A DNA stretch of 64,000 nt, taken from assembly GCA_037178625.1 (NCBI GenBank), contig JAWZXG010000052.1, positions 1 through 64,000 on the forward strand, written 5' to 3'. The translations under genes were made by a program, and so were the position numbers. Each line of letters begins with the position of its first letter. Position 1 is the stretch's first letter. Under the pieces are notes generated by a model. The model was not told the origin of the DNA, made no database searches, and saw only the letters and a program-made list of their open reading frames with translations. The DNA comes from Skeletonema tropicum (lineage: Eukaryota > Bacillariophyta > Thalassiosirophyceae > Thalassiosirales > Thalassiosiraceae). Of the stretch, positions 48,990 to 62,304 are shown piece after piece.

Positions 48990-49722
48990 GGTTTGGTTTG
49001 ATGGACTCGCTTGATTGGCGGCTAAATTTAAATTATATTGAATTAGTTAGGCGAGCAGAGCAGCTCTAGCGCACGTCGCCTTCAGGAAGAGAGATAGAAG
49101 CTCTATTATATACAAACTTGGTCGGTAGCGGTTCGATAGGCTACGATGGAAGTTCCTCATGGTTTCCATGCAATTTTGATGGCTTCGTGGCTTCTGCGAA
49201 CTCGAAATATTTAAGCAGCATCGAGCGGTACTAACTGTCGCATCAAAAAGTCACCAACTCCAGACACCAGCCAACTCAAGCACGCTACATTCATATTGTC
49301 ACTTTATCTTGTCTTGTACTCGTCCAATGACAGCGATAAGTGTCCTTTTTGGAAAGCAATCGTCGTACTCTATCGCTTAGGTAGGCGTATATTCAGCCTG
49401 TTTGGGCGACTTTTGTTCAATCGATGAGGCTAAAAATGGGTCCAGAAAGTGATGTTTTGACGGTAGTCTTGGTTACAATGACGATGGTATTGGCGCTGGT
49501 GACGACTTTCTAGACCACTCTCGAGGTGAGTCGATCGACAAAACATCGATATTTGACCTTGCAACTGCAACCAATCGATAGAGCGCAATGAGAGCTTTCT
49601 ACATCAACACTCATCGCCTTGATACGAACAAAAGTAGCAAAGTTAGGAAGGAAAAGGTGAATTTGGAGAGGAAGAGGTAATGTAGTATAGTAATCTATTA
49701 TCATCTCTCTATATTATATATA

Positions 49723-50553
49723 TCATTGTACATCATTCCTAAAGATGTTCAGTTGATTGTCATGTTGTAACACTTCCCATCTAGACGAGATCATTCGACT
49801 CTGAGAATGAGGACTGTGATGAACGTTGTACTGGTGATGACTATCCGATTTGAAGGACAGCGGCGGAGGACTCAGCGATTGTAGGTCACTGTGGATGATG
49901 GAATCGGGCGGCGGTGAGTACACCGCCTCGTTGTTGCTGTTGCCGTCGTTGTTGTCTTGTGGATCATTAATAATGATATTGCCAATATTGTCATCACCAT
50001 TATCACCGTCATTATCACCCCGCGCTGATATCAATTCTGATTCTGCCGGTGAGATATTATTTTCAATTTCAATATTCATATCCGTAGAAGATGCCATCAT
50101 CTGCATCATCAAATTAGGATTTTGGTCCCGTCGTTCAATCACTTCAAACCCGGAACGCGATGCTGCGTTAGAATTAGAGCTGAGGCCAACCGGAGCCGGC
50201 ACCGGAGGAGTGCTGATGCTGATTAGATTTAGACGAGCGGAAGTTCTATCACTATCGTTAATATTATCATCATGCACCGCAGCAGGTTCATGTGCCTCCG
50301 CCTCCGTATTATTACTATTGTTATCGTTATCAATCGGAGTATTATCATTACTCAAACTCAACAAGACAATGTGTTCTCCGTTCAGAAGCGGAGAGCTGAG
50401 CGCACTGGCACTGCCGCCCACGCTGCTGCTTTGAATTCCAGAGCTGCCCTCGCCCTCGGAGGTTGTTCGATGGCAGTTGTCGTCGTGAGGTGGTGTGGAT
50501 AGGGCTGTGGTGTTGACAACCAGCTCGTTGTCGGATGTTGTGGACGAAGTCAT
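49723..50553 (-). CDS. Copy 33: intact 276-codon frame
   Basis: Same product as the reference. TA run short, upstream 7-base site short. Confidence 0.5.
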   Translation of the reverse strand: MTSSTTSDNELVVNTTALSTPPHDDNCHRTTSEGEGSSGIQSSSVGGSASALSSPLLNGEHIVLLSLSNDNTPIDNDNNSNNTEAEAHEPAAVHDDNINDSDRTSARLNLISISTPPVPAPVGLSSNSNAASRSGFEVIERRDQNPNLMMQMMASSTDMNIEIENNISPAESELISARGDNDGDNGDDNIGNIIINDPQDNNDGNSNNEAVYSPPPDSIIHSDLQSLSPPPLSFKSDSHHQYNVHHSPHSQSRMISSRWEVLQHDNQLNIFRNDVQ

Positions 50554-51287
50554 GGTTTGGTTTGATGGACTCGCTTGATTGGCGGCTAAATTTAAATTAT
50601 ATTGAATTAGTTAGGCGAGCAGAGCAGCTCTAGCGCACGTCGCCTTCAGGAAGAGAGATAGAAGCTCTATTATATACAAACTTGGTCGGTAGCGGTTCGA
50701 TAGGCTACGATGGAAGTTCCTCATGGTTTCCATGCAATTTTGATGGCTTCGTGGCTTCTGCGAACTCGAAATATTTAAGCAGCATCGAGCGGTACTAACT
50801 GTCGCATCAAAAAGTCACCAACTCCAGACACCAGCCAACTCAAGCACGCTACATTCATATTGTCACTTTATCTTGTCTTGTACTCGTCCAATGACAGCGA
50901 TAAGTGTCCTTTTTGGAAAGCAATCGTCGTACTCTATCGCTTAGGTAGGCGTATATTCAGCCTGTTTGGGCGACTTTTGTTCAATCGATGAGGCTAAAAT
51001 GGGTCCAGAAAGTGATGTTTTGACGGTAGTCTTGGTTACAATGACGATGGTATTGGCGCTGGTGACGACTTTCTAGACCACTCTCGAGGTGAGTCGATCG
51101 ACAAAACATCGATATTTGACCTTGCAACTGCAACCAATCGATAGAGCGCAATGAGAGCTTTCTACATCAACACTCATCGCCTTGATACGAACAAAAGTAG
51201 CAAAGTTAGGAAGGAAAAGGTGAATTTGGAGAGGAAGAGGTAATGTAGTATAGTAATCTATTATCATCTCTCTATATTATATATATA

Positions 51288-52118
51288 TCATTGTACATCA
51301 TTCCTAAAGATGTTCAGTTGATTGTCATGTTGTAACACTTCCCATCTAGACGAGATCATTCGACTCTGAGAATGAGGACTGTGATGAACGTTGTACTGGT
51401 GATGACTATCCGATTTGAAGGACAGCGGCGGAGGACTCAGCGATTGTAGGTCACTGTGGATGATGGAATCGGGCGGCGGTGAGTACACCGCCTCGTTGTT
51501 GCTGTTGCCGTCGTTGTTGTCTTGTGGATCATTAATAATGATATTGCCAATATTGTCATCACCATTATCACCGTCATTATCACCCCGCGCTGATATCAAT
51601 TCTGATTCTGCCGGTGAGATATTATTTTCAATTTCAATATTCATATCCGTAGAAGATGCCATCATCTGCATCATCAAATTAGGATTTTGGTCCCGTCGTT
51701 CAATCACTTCAAACCCGGAACGCGATGCTGCGTTAGAATTAGAGCTGAGGCCAACCGGAGCCGGCACCGGAGGAGTGCTGATGCTGATTAGATTTAGACG
51801 AGCGGAAGTTCTATCACTATCGTTAATATTATCATCATGCACCGCAGCAGGTTCATGTGCCTCCGCCTCCGTATTATTACTATTGTTATCGTTATCAATC
51901 GGAGTATTATCATTACTCAAACTCAACAAGACAATGTGTTCTCCGTTCAGAAGCGGAGAGCTGAGCGCACTGGCACTGCCGCCCACGCTGCTGCTTTGAA
52001 TTCCAGAGCTGCCCTCGCCCTCGGAGGTTGTTCGATGGCAGTTGTCGTCGTGAGGTGGTGTGGATAGGGCTGTGGTGTTGACAACCAGCTCGTTGTCGGA
52101 TGTTGTGGACGAAGTCAT
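51288..52118 (-). CDS. Copy 34: intact 276-codon frame
   Basis: Same product as the reference. TA run long, upstream 7-base site long. Confidence 0.5.
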   Translation of the reverse strand: MTSSTTSDNELVVNTTALSTPPHDDNCHRTTSEGEGSSGIQSSSVGGSASALSSPLLNGEHIVLLSLSNDNTPIDNDNNSNNTEAEAHEPAAVHDDNINDSDRTSARLNLISISTPPVPAPVGLSSNSNAASRSGFEVIERRDQNPNLMMQMMASSTDMNIEIENNISPAESELISARGDNDGDNGDDNIGNIIINDPQDNNDGNSNNEAVYSPPPDSIIHSDLQSLSPPPLSFKSDSHHQYNVHHSPHSQSRMISSRWEVLQHDNQLNIFRNDVQ

Positions 52119-52859
52119 GGTTTGGTTTGATGGACTCGCTTGATTGGCGGCTAAATTTAAATTATATTGAATTAGTTAGGCGAGCAGAGCAGCTCTAGCG
52201 CACGTCGCCTTCAGGAAGAGAGATAGAAGCTCTATTATATACAAACTTGGTCGGTAGCGGTTCGATAGGCTACGATGGAAGTTCCTCATGGTTTCCATGT
52301 TCCATGCAATTTTGATGGCTTCGTGGCTTCTGCGAACTCGAAATATTTAAGCAGCATCGAGCGGTACTAACTGTCGCATCAAAAAGTCACCAACTCCAGA
52401 CACCAGCCAACTCAAGCACGCTACATTCATATTGTCACTTTATCTTGTCTTGTACTCGTCCAATGACAGCGATAAGTGTCCTTTTTGGAAAGCAATCGTC
52501 GTACTCTATCGCTTAGGTAGGCGTATATTCAGCCTGTTTGGGCGACTTTTGTTCAATCGATGAGGCTAAAATGGGTCCAGAAAGTGATGTTTTGACGGTA
52601 GTCTTGGTTACAATGACGATGGTATTGGCGCTGGTGACGACTTTCTAGACCACTCTCGAGGTGAGTCGATCGACAAAACATCGATATTTGACCTTGCAAC
52701 TGCAACCAATCGATAGAGCGCAATGAGAGCTTTCTACATCAACACTCATCGCCTTGATACGAACAAAAGTAGCAAAGTTAGGAAGGAAAAGGTGAATTTG
52801 GAGAGGAAGAGGTAATGTAGTATAGTAATCTATTATCATCTCTCTATATTATATATATA

Positions 52860-53693
52860 TCATTGTACATCATTCCTAAAGATGTTCAGTTGATTGTCAT
52901 GTTGTAACACTTCCCATCTAGACGAGATCATTCGACTCTGAGAATGAGGACTGTGATGAACGTTGTACTGGTGATGACTATCCGATTTGAAGGACAGCGG
53001 CGGAGGACTCAGCGATTGTAGGTCACTGTGGATGATGGAATCGGGCGGCGGTGAGTACACCGCCTCGTTGTTGCTGTTGCCGTCGTTGTTGTCTTGTGGA
53101 TCATTAATAATGATATTGCCAATATTGTCATCACCATTATCACCGTCATTATCACCCCGCGCTGATATCAATTCTGATTCTGCCGGTGAGATATTATTTT
53201 CAATTTCAATATTCATATCCGTAGAAGATGGCCATCATCTGCATCATCAAATTAGGATTTTGGTCCCGTCGTTCAATCACTTCAAACCCGGAACGCGATG
53301 CTGCGTTAGAATTAGAGCTGAGGCCAACCGGAGCCGGCACCGGAGGAGTGCTGATGCTGATTAGATTTAGACGAGCGGAAGTTCTATCACTATCGTTAAT
53401 ATTATCATCATGCACCGCAGCAGGTTCATGTGCCTCCGCCTCCGTATTATTACTATTGTTATCGTTATCACAATCGGAGTATTATCATTACTCAAACTCA
53501 ACAAGACAATGTGTTCTCCGTTCAGAAGCGGAGAGCTGAGCGCACTGGCACTGCCGCCCACGCTGCTGCTTTGAATTCCAGAGCTGCCCTCGCCCTCGGA
53601 GGTTGTTCGATGGCAGTTGTCGTCGTGAGGTGGTGTGGATAGGGCTGTGGTGTTGACAACCAGCTCGTTGTCGGATGTTGTGGACGAAGTCAT
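52860..53693 (-). pseudogene. Copy 35: frame broken by two insertions
   Basis: Extra CA near 53470 and extra G near 53230. It opens the noisy block at 53.2-59.1 kb. Confidence 0.5.
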
Positions 53694-54429
53694 GGTTTGG
53701 TTTGATGGACTCGCTTGATTGGCGGCTAAATTTAAATTATATTGAATTAGTTAGGCGAGCAGAGCAGCTCTAGCGCACGTCGCCTTCAGGAAGAGAGATA
53801 GAAGCTCTATTATATACAAACTTGGTCGGTAGCGGTTCGATAAGGCTACGATGGAAGTTCCTCATGGTTTCCATGCAATTTTGATGGCTTCGTGGCTTCT
53901 GCGAACTCGAAATATTTAAGCAGCATCGAGCGGTACTAACTGTCGCATCAAAAAGTCACCAACTCCAGACACCAGCCAACTCAAGCACGCTACATTCATA
54001 TTGTCACTTTATCTTGTCCTTGTACTCGTCCAATGACAGCGATAAGTGTCCTTTTTGGAAAGCAATCGTCGTACTCTATCGCTTAGGTAGGCGTATATTC
54101 AGCCTGTTTGGGCGACTTTTGTTCAATCGATGAGGCTAAAATGGGTCCAGAAAGTGATGTTTTGACGGTAGTCTTGGTTACAATGACGGATGGTATTGGC
54201 GCTGGTGACGACTTTCTAGACCACTCTCGAGGTGAGTCGATCGACAAAACATCGATATTTGACCTTGCAACTGCAACCAATCGATAGAGCGCAATGAGAG
54301 CTTTCTACATCAACACTCATCGCCTTGATACGAACAAAAGTAGGCAAAGTTAGGAAGGAAAAGGTGAATTTGGAGAGGAAGAGGTAATGTAGTATAGTAA
54401 TCTATTATCATCTCTCTATATTATATATA

Positions 54430-55267
54430 TCATTGTACATCATTCCTAAAGATGTTCAGTTGATTGTCATGTTGTGTAACACTTCCCATCTAGACGAGAT
54501 CATTCGACTCTGAGAATGAGGACTGTGATGAACGTTGTACTGGTGATGACTATCCGATTTGAAGGACAGCGGCGGAGGACTCAGGCGATTGTAGGTCACT
54601 GTGGATGATGGAATCGGGCGGCGGTGAGTACACCGCCTCGTTGTTGCTGTTGCCGTCGTTGTTGTCTTGTGGATCATTAATAATGATATTGCCAATATTG
54701 TCATCACCATTATCACCGTCATTATCACCCCGCGCTGATATCAATTCTGATTCCTGCCGGTGAGATATTATTTTCAATTTCAATATTCATATCCGTAGAA
54801 GATGCCATCATCTGCATCATCAAATTAGGATTTTGGTCCCGTCGTTCAATCACTTCAAACCCGGAACGCGGATGCTGCGTTAGAATTAGAGCTGAGGCCA
54901 ACCGGAGCCGGCACCGGAGGAGTGCTGATGCTGATTAGGATTTAGACGAGCGGAAGTTCTATCACTATCGTTAATATTATCATCATGCACCGCAGCAGGT
55001 TCATGTGCCTCCGCCTCCGTATTATTACTATTGTTATCGTTATCAATCGGAGTATTATCATTACTCAAACTCAACAAGACAATGTGTTCTCCGTTCAGAA
55101 GCGGAGAGCTGAGCGCACTGGCACTGCCGCCCACGCTGCTGCTTTGAATTCCAGGAGCTGCCCTCGCCCTCGGAGGTTGTTCGATGGCAGTTGTCGTCGT
55201 GAGGTGGTGTGGATAGGGCTGTGGTGTTGACAACCAGCTCGTTGTCGGATGTTGTGGACGAAGTCAT
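54430..55267 (-). pseudogene. Copy 36: frame broken by several insertions
   Basis: Extra bases near 54475, 54584, 54754, 54870, 54939 and 55155. TA run short. Confidence 0.5.
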
Positions 55268-56008
55268 GGTTTGGTTTGATGGACTCGCTTGATTGGCGGC
55301 TAAATTTAAATTATATTGAATTAGTTAGGCGAGCAGGAGCAGCTCTAGCGGCACGTCGCCTTCAGGAAGAGAGATAGAAGCTCTATTATATACAAACTTG
55401 GTCGGTAGCGGTTCGATAGGCTACGATGGAAGTTCCTCATGGTTTCCATGTTCATGCATTTTGATGGCTTCGTGGCTTCTGCGAACTCGAAATATTTAAG
55501 CAGCATCGAGCGGTACTAACTGTCGCATCAAAAAGTCACCAACTCCAGACACCAGCCAACTCAAGCACGCTACATTCATATTGTCACTTTATCTTGTCTT
55601 GTACTCGTCCAATGACAGCGATAAGTGTCCTTTTTGGAAAGCAATCGTCGTACTCTATCGCTTAGGTAGGCGTATATTCAGCCTGTTTGGGCGACTTTTG
55701 TTCAATCGATGAGGCTAAAATGGGTCCAGAAAGTGATGTTTTGACGGTAGTCTTGGTTACAATGACGATGGTATTGGCGCTGGTGACGACTTTCTAGACC
55801 ACTCTCGAGGTGAGTCGATCGACAAAACATCGATATTTGACCTTGCAACTGCAACCAATCGATAGAGCGCAATGAGAGCTTTCTACATCAACACTCATCG
55901 CCTTGATACGAACAAAAGTAGCAAAGTTAGGAAGGAAAAGGTGAATTTGGAGAGGAAGAGGTAATGTAGTATAGTAATCTATTATCATCTCTCTATATTA
56001 TATATATA

Positions 56009-56846
56009 TCATTGTACACATCATTCCTAAAGATGTTCAGTTTGATTGTCATGTTGTAACACTTCCCATCTAGACGAGATCATTCGACTCTGAGAATGAG
56101 GACTGTGATGAACGTTGTACTGGTGATGACTATCCGATTTGAAGGACAGCGGCGGAGGACTCAGCGATTGTAGGTCACTGTGGATGATGGAATCGGGCGG
56201 CGGTGGTGAGTACACCGCCTCGTTGTTGCTGTTGCCGTCGTTGTTGTCTTGTGGATCATTAATAATGATATTGCCAATATTGTCATCACCATTATCACCG
56301 TCATTATCACCCCGCGCTGATATCAATTCTGATTCTGCCGGTGAGATATTATTTTCAATTTCAATATTCATATCCGTAGAAGATGCCATCATCTGCATCA
56401 TCAAATTAGGATTTTGGTCCCGTCGTTCAATCACTTCAAACCCGGAACGCGATGCTGCGTTAGAATTAGAGCTGAGGCCAACCGGAGCCGGCACCGGAGG
56501 AGTGCTGATGCTGATTAGATTTAGACGAGCGGAAGTTCTATCACTATCGTTAATATTATCATCATGCACCGCAGCAGGTTCATGTGCCTCCGCCTCCGTA
56601 TTATTACTATTGTTATCGTTATCAATCGGAGTATTATCATTACTCAAACTCAACAAGACAATGTGTTCTCCGTTCAAGAAGCGGAGAGCTGAGCGCACTG
56701 GCACTGCCGCCCACGCTGCTGCTTTGAATTCCAGAGCTGCCCTCGCCCTCGGAGGTTGTTCGATGGCAGTTGTCGTCGTGAGGTGGTGTGGATAGGGCTG
56801 TGGTGTTGACAACCAGCTCGTTGTCGGATGTTGTGGACGAAGTCAT
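56009..56846 (-). pseudogene. Copy 37: frame broken near both ends
   Basis: Extra bases near 56019, 56041, 56205 and 56676; the middle is normal. The upstream 7-base site is an intermediate form (near 57027). Confidence 0.5.
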
Positions 56847-57590
56847 GGTTTGGTTTGATGGACTCGCTTGATTGGCGGCTAAATTTAAATTATATTGAAT
56901 TAGTTAGGCGAGCGCAGAGCAGCTCTAGCGCACGTCGCCTTCAGGAAGAGAGATAGAAGCTCTATTATATACAAACTTGGTCGGTAGCGGTTCGATAGGC
57001 TACGATGGAAGTTCCTCATGGTTTCCATGCCATGCAATTTTGATGGCTTCGTGGCTTCTGCGAACTCGAAATATTTAAGCAGCAATCGAGCGGTACTAAC
57101 TGTCGCATCAAAAAGTCACCAACTCCAGACACCAGCCAACTCAAGCACGCTACATTCATATTGTCACTTTATCTTGTCTTGTACTCGTCCAATGACAGCG
57201 ATAAGTGTCCTTTTTGGAAAGCAATCGTCGTACTCTATCGCTTAGGTAGGCGTATATTCAGCCTGTTTGGGCGACTTTTGTTCAATCGATGAGGCTAAAA
57301 TGGGTCCAGAAAGTGATGTTTTGACGGTAGTCTTGGTTACAATGACGATGGTATTGGCGCTGGTGACGACTTTCTAGACCACTCTCGAGGTGAGTCGATC
57401 GACAAAACATCGATATTTGACCTTGCAACTGCAACCAATCGATAGAGCGCAATGAGAGGCTTTCTACATCAACACTCATCGCCTTGATACGAACAAAAGT
57501 AGCAAAGTTAGGAAGGAAAAGGTGAATTTGGAGAGGAAGAGGTAATGTAGTATAGTAATCTATTATTCATCTCTCTATATTATATATATA

Positions 57591-58423
57591 TCATTGTACA
57601 TCATTCCTAAAGATGTTCAGTTGATTGTCATGTTGTAACACTTCCCATCTAGACGAGATCATTCGACTCTGAGAATGAGGACTGTGATGAACGTTGTACT
57701 GGTGATGACTATCCGATTTGAAGGACAGCGGCGGAGGACTCAGCGATTGTAGGTCACTGTGGATGGATGGAATCGGGCGGCGGTGAGTACACCGCCTCGT
57801 TGTTGCTGTTGCCGTCGTTGTTGTCTTGTGGATCATTAATAATGATATTGCCAATATTGTCATCACCATTATCACCGTCATTATCACCCCGCGCTGATAT
57901 CAATTCTGATTCTGCCGGTGAGATATTATTTTCAATTTCAATATTTCATATCCGTAGAAGATGCCATCATCTGCATCATCAAATTAGGATTTTGGTCCCG
58001 TCGTTCAATCACTTCAAACCCGGAACGCGATGCTGCGTTAGAATTAGAGCTGAGGCCAACCGGAGCCGGCACCGGAGGAGTGCTGATGCTGATTAGATTT
58101 AGACGAGCGGAAGTTCTATCACTATCGTTAATATTATCATCATGCACCGCAGCAGGTTCATGTGCCTCCGCCTCCGTATTATTACTATTGTTATCGTTAT
58201 CAATCGGAGTATTATCATTACTCAAACTCAACAAGACAATGTGTTCTCCGTTCAGAAGCGGAGAGCTGAGCGCACTGGCACTGCCGCCCACGCTGCTGCT
58301 TTGAATTCCAGAGCTGCCCTCGCCCTCGGAGGTTGTTCGATGGCAGTTGTCGTCGTGAGGTGGTGTGGATAGGGCTGTGGTGTTGACAACCAGCTCGTTG
58401 TCGGATGTTGTGGACGAAGTCAT
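57591..58423 (-). pseudogene. Copy 38: frame broken by two insertions
   Basis: Extra T near 57945 and extra G near 57765. The first 159 or so codons match the reference. Confidence 0.5.
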
Positions 58424-59169
58424 GGTTTGGTTTGATGGACTCGCTTGATTGGCGGCTAAATTTAAATTATATTGAATTAGTTAGGCGAGCAGAGCAGCTC
58501 TAGCGCACGTCGCCTTCAGGAAGAGAGATAGAAGCTCTATTATATACAAACTTGGTCGGTAGCGGTTCGATAGGCTACGATGGAAGTTCCTCATGGTTTC
58601 CATGTCCATGCAATTTTGATGGCTTCGTGGCTTCTGCGAACTCGAAATATTTAAGCAGCATCGAGCGGTACTAACTGTCGCATCAAAAAGTCACCAACTC
58701 CAGACACCAGCCAACTCAAGCACGCTACATTCATATTGTCACTTTATCTTGTCTTGTACTCGTCCAATGACAGCGATAAGTGTCCTTTTTGGAAAGCAAT
58801 CGTCGTACTCTATCGCTTAGGTAGGCGTATATTCAGCCTGTTTGGGCGACTTTTGTTCAATCGATGAGGCTAAAATGGGTCCAGAAAGTGATGTTTTTGA
58901 CGGTAGTCTTGGTTACAATGACGATGGTATTGGCGCTGGTGACGACTTTCTAGACCACTCTCGAGGTGAGTCGATCGACAAAACATCGATATTTGACCTT
59001 GCAACTGCAACCAATCGATAGAGCGCAATGAGAGCTTTCTACATCAACACTCATCGCCTTGATACGAACAAAAGTAGCAAAGTTAGGAAGGAAAAGGTGA
59101 ATTTGGAGAGGAAGAGGTAATGTAGTATAGTAGTAGTATCTATTATCATCTCTCTATATTATATATATA

Positions 59170-60000
59170 TCATTGTACATCATTCCTAAAGATGTTCAGT
59201 TGATTGTCATGTTGTAACACTTCCCATCTAGACGAGATCATTCGACTCTGAGAATGAGGACTGTGATGAACGTTGTACTGGTGATGACTATCCGATTTGA
59301 AGGACAGCGGCGGAGGACTCAGCGATTGTAGGTCACTGTGGATGATGGAATCGGGCGGCGGTGAGTACACCGCCTCGTTGTTGCTGTTGCCGTCGTTGTT
59401 GTCTTGTGGATCATTAATAATGATATTGCCAATATTGTCATCACCATTATCACCGTCATTATCACCCCGCGCTGATATCAATTCTGATTCTGCCGGTGAG
59501 ATATTATTTTCAATTTCAATATTCATATCCGTAGAAGATGCCATCATCTGCATCATCAAATTAGGATTTTGGTCCCGTCGTTCAATCACTTCAAACCCGG
59601 AACGCGATGCTGCGTTAGAATTAGAGCTGAGGCCAACCGGAGCCGGCACCGGAGGAGTGCTGATGCTGATTAGATTTAGACGAGCGGAAGTTCTATCACT
59701 ATCGTTAATATTATCATCATGCACCGCAGCAGGTTCATGTGCCTCCGCCTCCGTATTATTACTATTGTTATCGTTATCAATCGGAGTATTATCATTACTC
59801 AAACTCAACAAGACAATGTGTTCTCCGTTCAGAAGCGGAGAGCTGAGCGCACTGGCACTGCCGCCCACGCTGCTGCTTTGAATTCCAGAGCTGCCCTCGC
59901 CCTCGGAGGTTGTTCGATGGCAGTTGTCGTCGTGAGGTGGTGTGGATAGGGCTGTGGTGTTGACAACCAGCTCGTTGTCGGATGTTGTGGACGAAGTCAT
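59170..60000 (-). CDS. Copy 39: intact 276-codon frame
   Basis: Same product as the reference. Just below its stop (near 59130-59140) the spacer has an extra run of GTA repeats. The upstream 7-base site carries the rare five-base-shorter allele shared with copy 40. Confidence 0.5.
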   Translation of the reverse strand: MTSSTTSDNELVVNTTALSTPPHDDNCHRTTSEGEGSSGIQSSSVGGSASALSSPLLNGEHIVLLSLSNDNTPIDNDNNSNNTEAEAHEPAAVHDDNINDSDRTSARLNLISISTPPVPAPVGLSSNSNAASRSGFEVIERRDQNPNLMMQMMASSTDMNIEIENNISPAESELISARGDNDGDNGDDNIGNIIINDPQDNNDGNSNNEAVYSPPPDSIIHSDLQSLSPPPLSFKSDSHHQYNVHHSPHSQSRMISSRWEVLQHDNQLNIFRNDVQ

Positions 60001-60736
60001 GGTTTGGTTTGATGGACTCGCTTGATTGGCGGCTAAATTTAAATTATATTGAATTAGTTAGGCGAGCAGAGCAGCTCTAGCGCACGTCGCCTTCAGGAAG
60101 AGAGATAGAAGCTCTATTATATACAAACTTGGTCGGTAGCGGTTCGATAGGCTACGATGGAAGTTCCTCATGGTTTCCATGTTCAATTTTGATGGCTTCG
60201 TGGCTTCTGCGAACTCGAAATATTTAAGCAGCATCGAGCGGTACTAACTGTCGCATCAAAAAGTCACCAACTCCAGACACCAGCCAACTCAAGCACGCTA
60301 CATTCATATTGTCACTTTATCTTGTCTTGTACTCGTCCAATGACAGCGATAAGTGTCCTTTTTGGAAAGCAATCGTCGTACTCTATCGCTTAGGTAGGCG
60401 TATATTCAGCCTGTTTGGGCGACTTTTGTTCAATCGATGAGGCTAAAATGGGTCCAGAAAGTGATGTTTTGACGGTAGTCTTGGTTACAATGACGATGGT
60501 ATTGGCGCTGGTGACGACTTTCTAGACCACTCTCGAGGTGAGTCGATCGACAAAACATCGATATTTGACCTTGCAACTGCAACCAATCGATAGAGCGCAA
60601 TGAGAGCTTTCTACATCAACACTCATCGCCTTGATACGAACAAAAGTAGCAAAGTTAGGAAGGAAAAGGTGAATTTGGAGAGGAAGAGGTAATGTAGTAT
60701 AGTAATCTATTATCATCTCTCTATATTATATATATA

Positions 60737-61568
60737 TCATTGTACATCATTCCTAAAGATGTTCAGTTGATTGTCATGTTGTAACACTTCCCATCTAGAC
60801 GAGATCATTCGACTCTGAGAATGAGGACTGTGATGAACGTTGTACTGGTGATGACTATCCGATTTGAAGGACAGCGGCGGAGGACTCAGCGATTGTAGGT
60901 CACTGTGGATGATGGAATCGGGCGGCGGTGAGTACACCGCCTCGTTGTTGCTGTTGCCGTCGTTGTTGTCTTGTGGATCATTAATAATGATATTGCCAAT
61001 ATTGTCATCACCATTATCACCGTCATTATCACCCCGCGCTGATATCAATTCTGATTCTGCCGGTGAGATATTATTTTCAATTTCAATATTCATATCCGTA
61101 GAAGATGCCATCATCTGCATCATCAAATTAGGATTTTGGTCCCGTCGTTCAATCACTTCAAACCCGGAACGCGATGCTGCGTTAGAATTAGAGCTGAGGC
61201 CAACCGGAGCCGGCACCGGAGGAGTGCTGATGCTGATTAGATTTAGACGAGCGGAAGTTCTATCACTATCGTTAATATTATCATCATGCACCGCAGCAGG
61301 TTCATGTGCCTCCGCCTCCGTATTATTACTATTGTTTATCGTTATCAATCGGAGTATTATCATTACTCAAACTCAACAAGACAATGTGTTCTCCGTTCAG
61401 AAGCGGAGAGCTGAGCGCACTGGCACTGCCGCCCACGCTGCTGCTTTGAATTCCAGAGCTGCCCTCGCCCTCGGAGGTTGTTCGATGGCAGTTGTCGTCG
61501 TGAGGTGGTGTGGATAGGGCTGTGGTGTTGACAACCAGCTCGTTGTCGGATGTTGTGGACGAAGTCAT
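60737..61568 (-). pseudogene. Copy 40: single-base insertion
   Basis: An extra T near 61336 shifts the frame about 78 codons in; after it the normal frame is open for over 200 codons. The unit is otherwise clean. It carries the same rare 7-base-site allele as copy 39 (near 61746). Confidence 0.5.
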
Positions 61569-62304
61569 GGTTTGGTTTGATGGACTCGCTTGATTGGCGG
61601 CTAAATTTAAATTATATTGAATTAGTTAGGCGAGCAGAGCAGCTCTAGCGCACGTCGCCTTCAGGAAGAGAGATAGAAGCTCTATTATATACAAACTTGG
61701 TCGGTAGCGGTTCGATAGGCTACGATGGAAGTTCCTCATGGTTTCCATGTTCAATTTTGATGGCTTCGTGGCTTCTGCGAACTCGAAATATTTAAGCAGC
61801 ATCGAGCGGTACTAACTGTCGCATCAAAAAGTCACCAACTCCAGACACCAGCCAACTCAAGCACGCTACATTCATATTGTCACTTTATCTTGTCTTGTAC
61901 TCGTCCAATGACAGCGATAAGTGTCCTTTTTGGAAAGCAATCGTCGTACTCTATCGCTTAGGTAGGCGTATATTCAGCCTGTTTGGGCGACTTTTGTTCA
62001 ATCGATGAGGCTAAAATGGGTCCAGAAAGTGATGTTTTGACGGTAGTCTTGGTTACAATGACGATGGTATTGGCGCTGGTGACGACTTTCTAGACCACTC
62101 TCGAGGTGAGTCGATCGACAAAACATCGATATTTGACCTTGCAACTGCAACCAATCGATAGAGCGCAATGAGAGCTTTCTACATCAACACTCATCGCCTT
62201 GATACGAACAAAAGTAGCAAAGTTAGGAAGGAAAAGGTGAATTTGGAGAGGAAGAGGTAATGTAGTATAGTAATCTATTATCATCTCTCTATATTATATA
62301 TATA

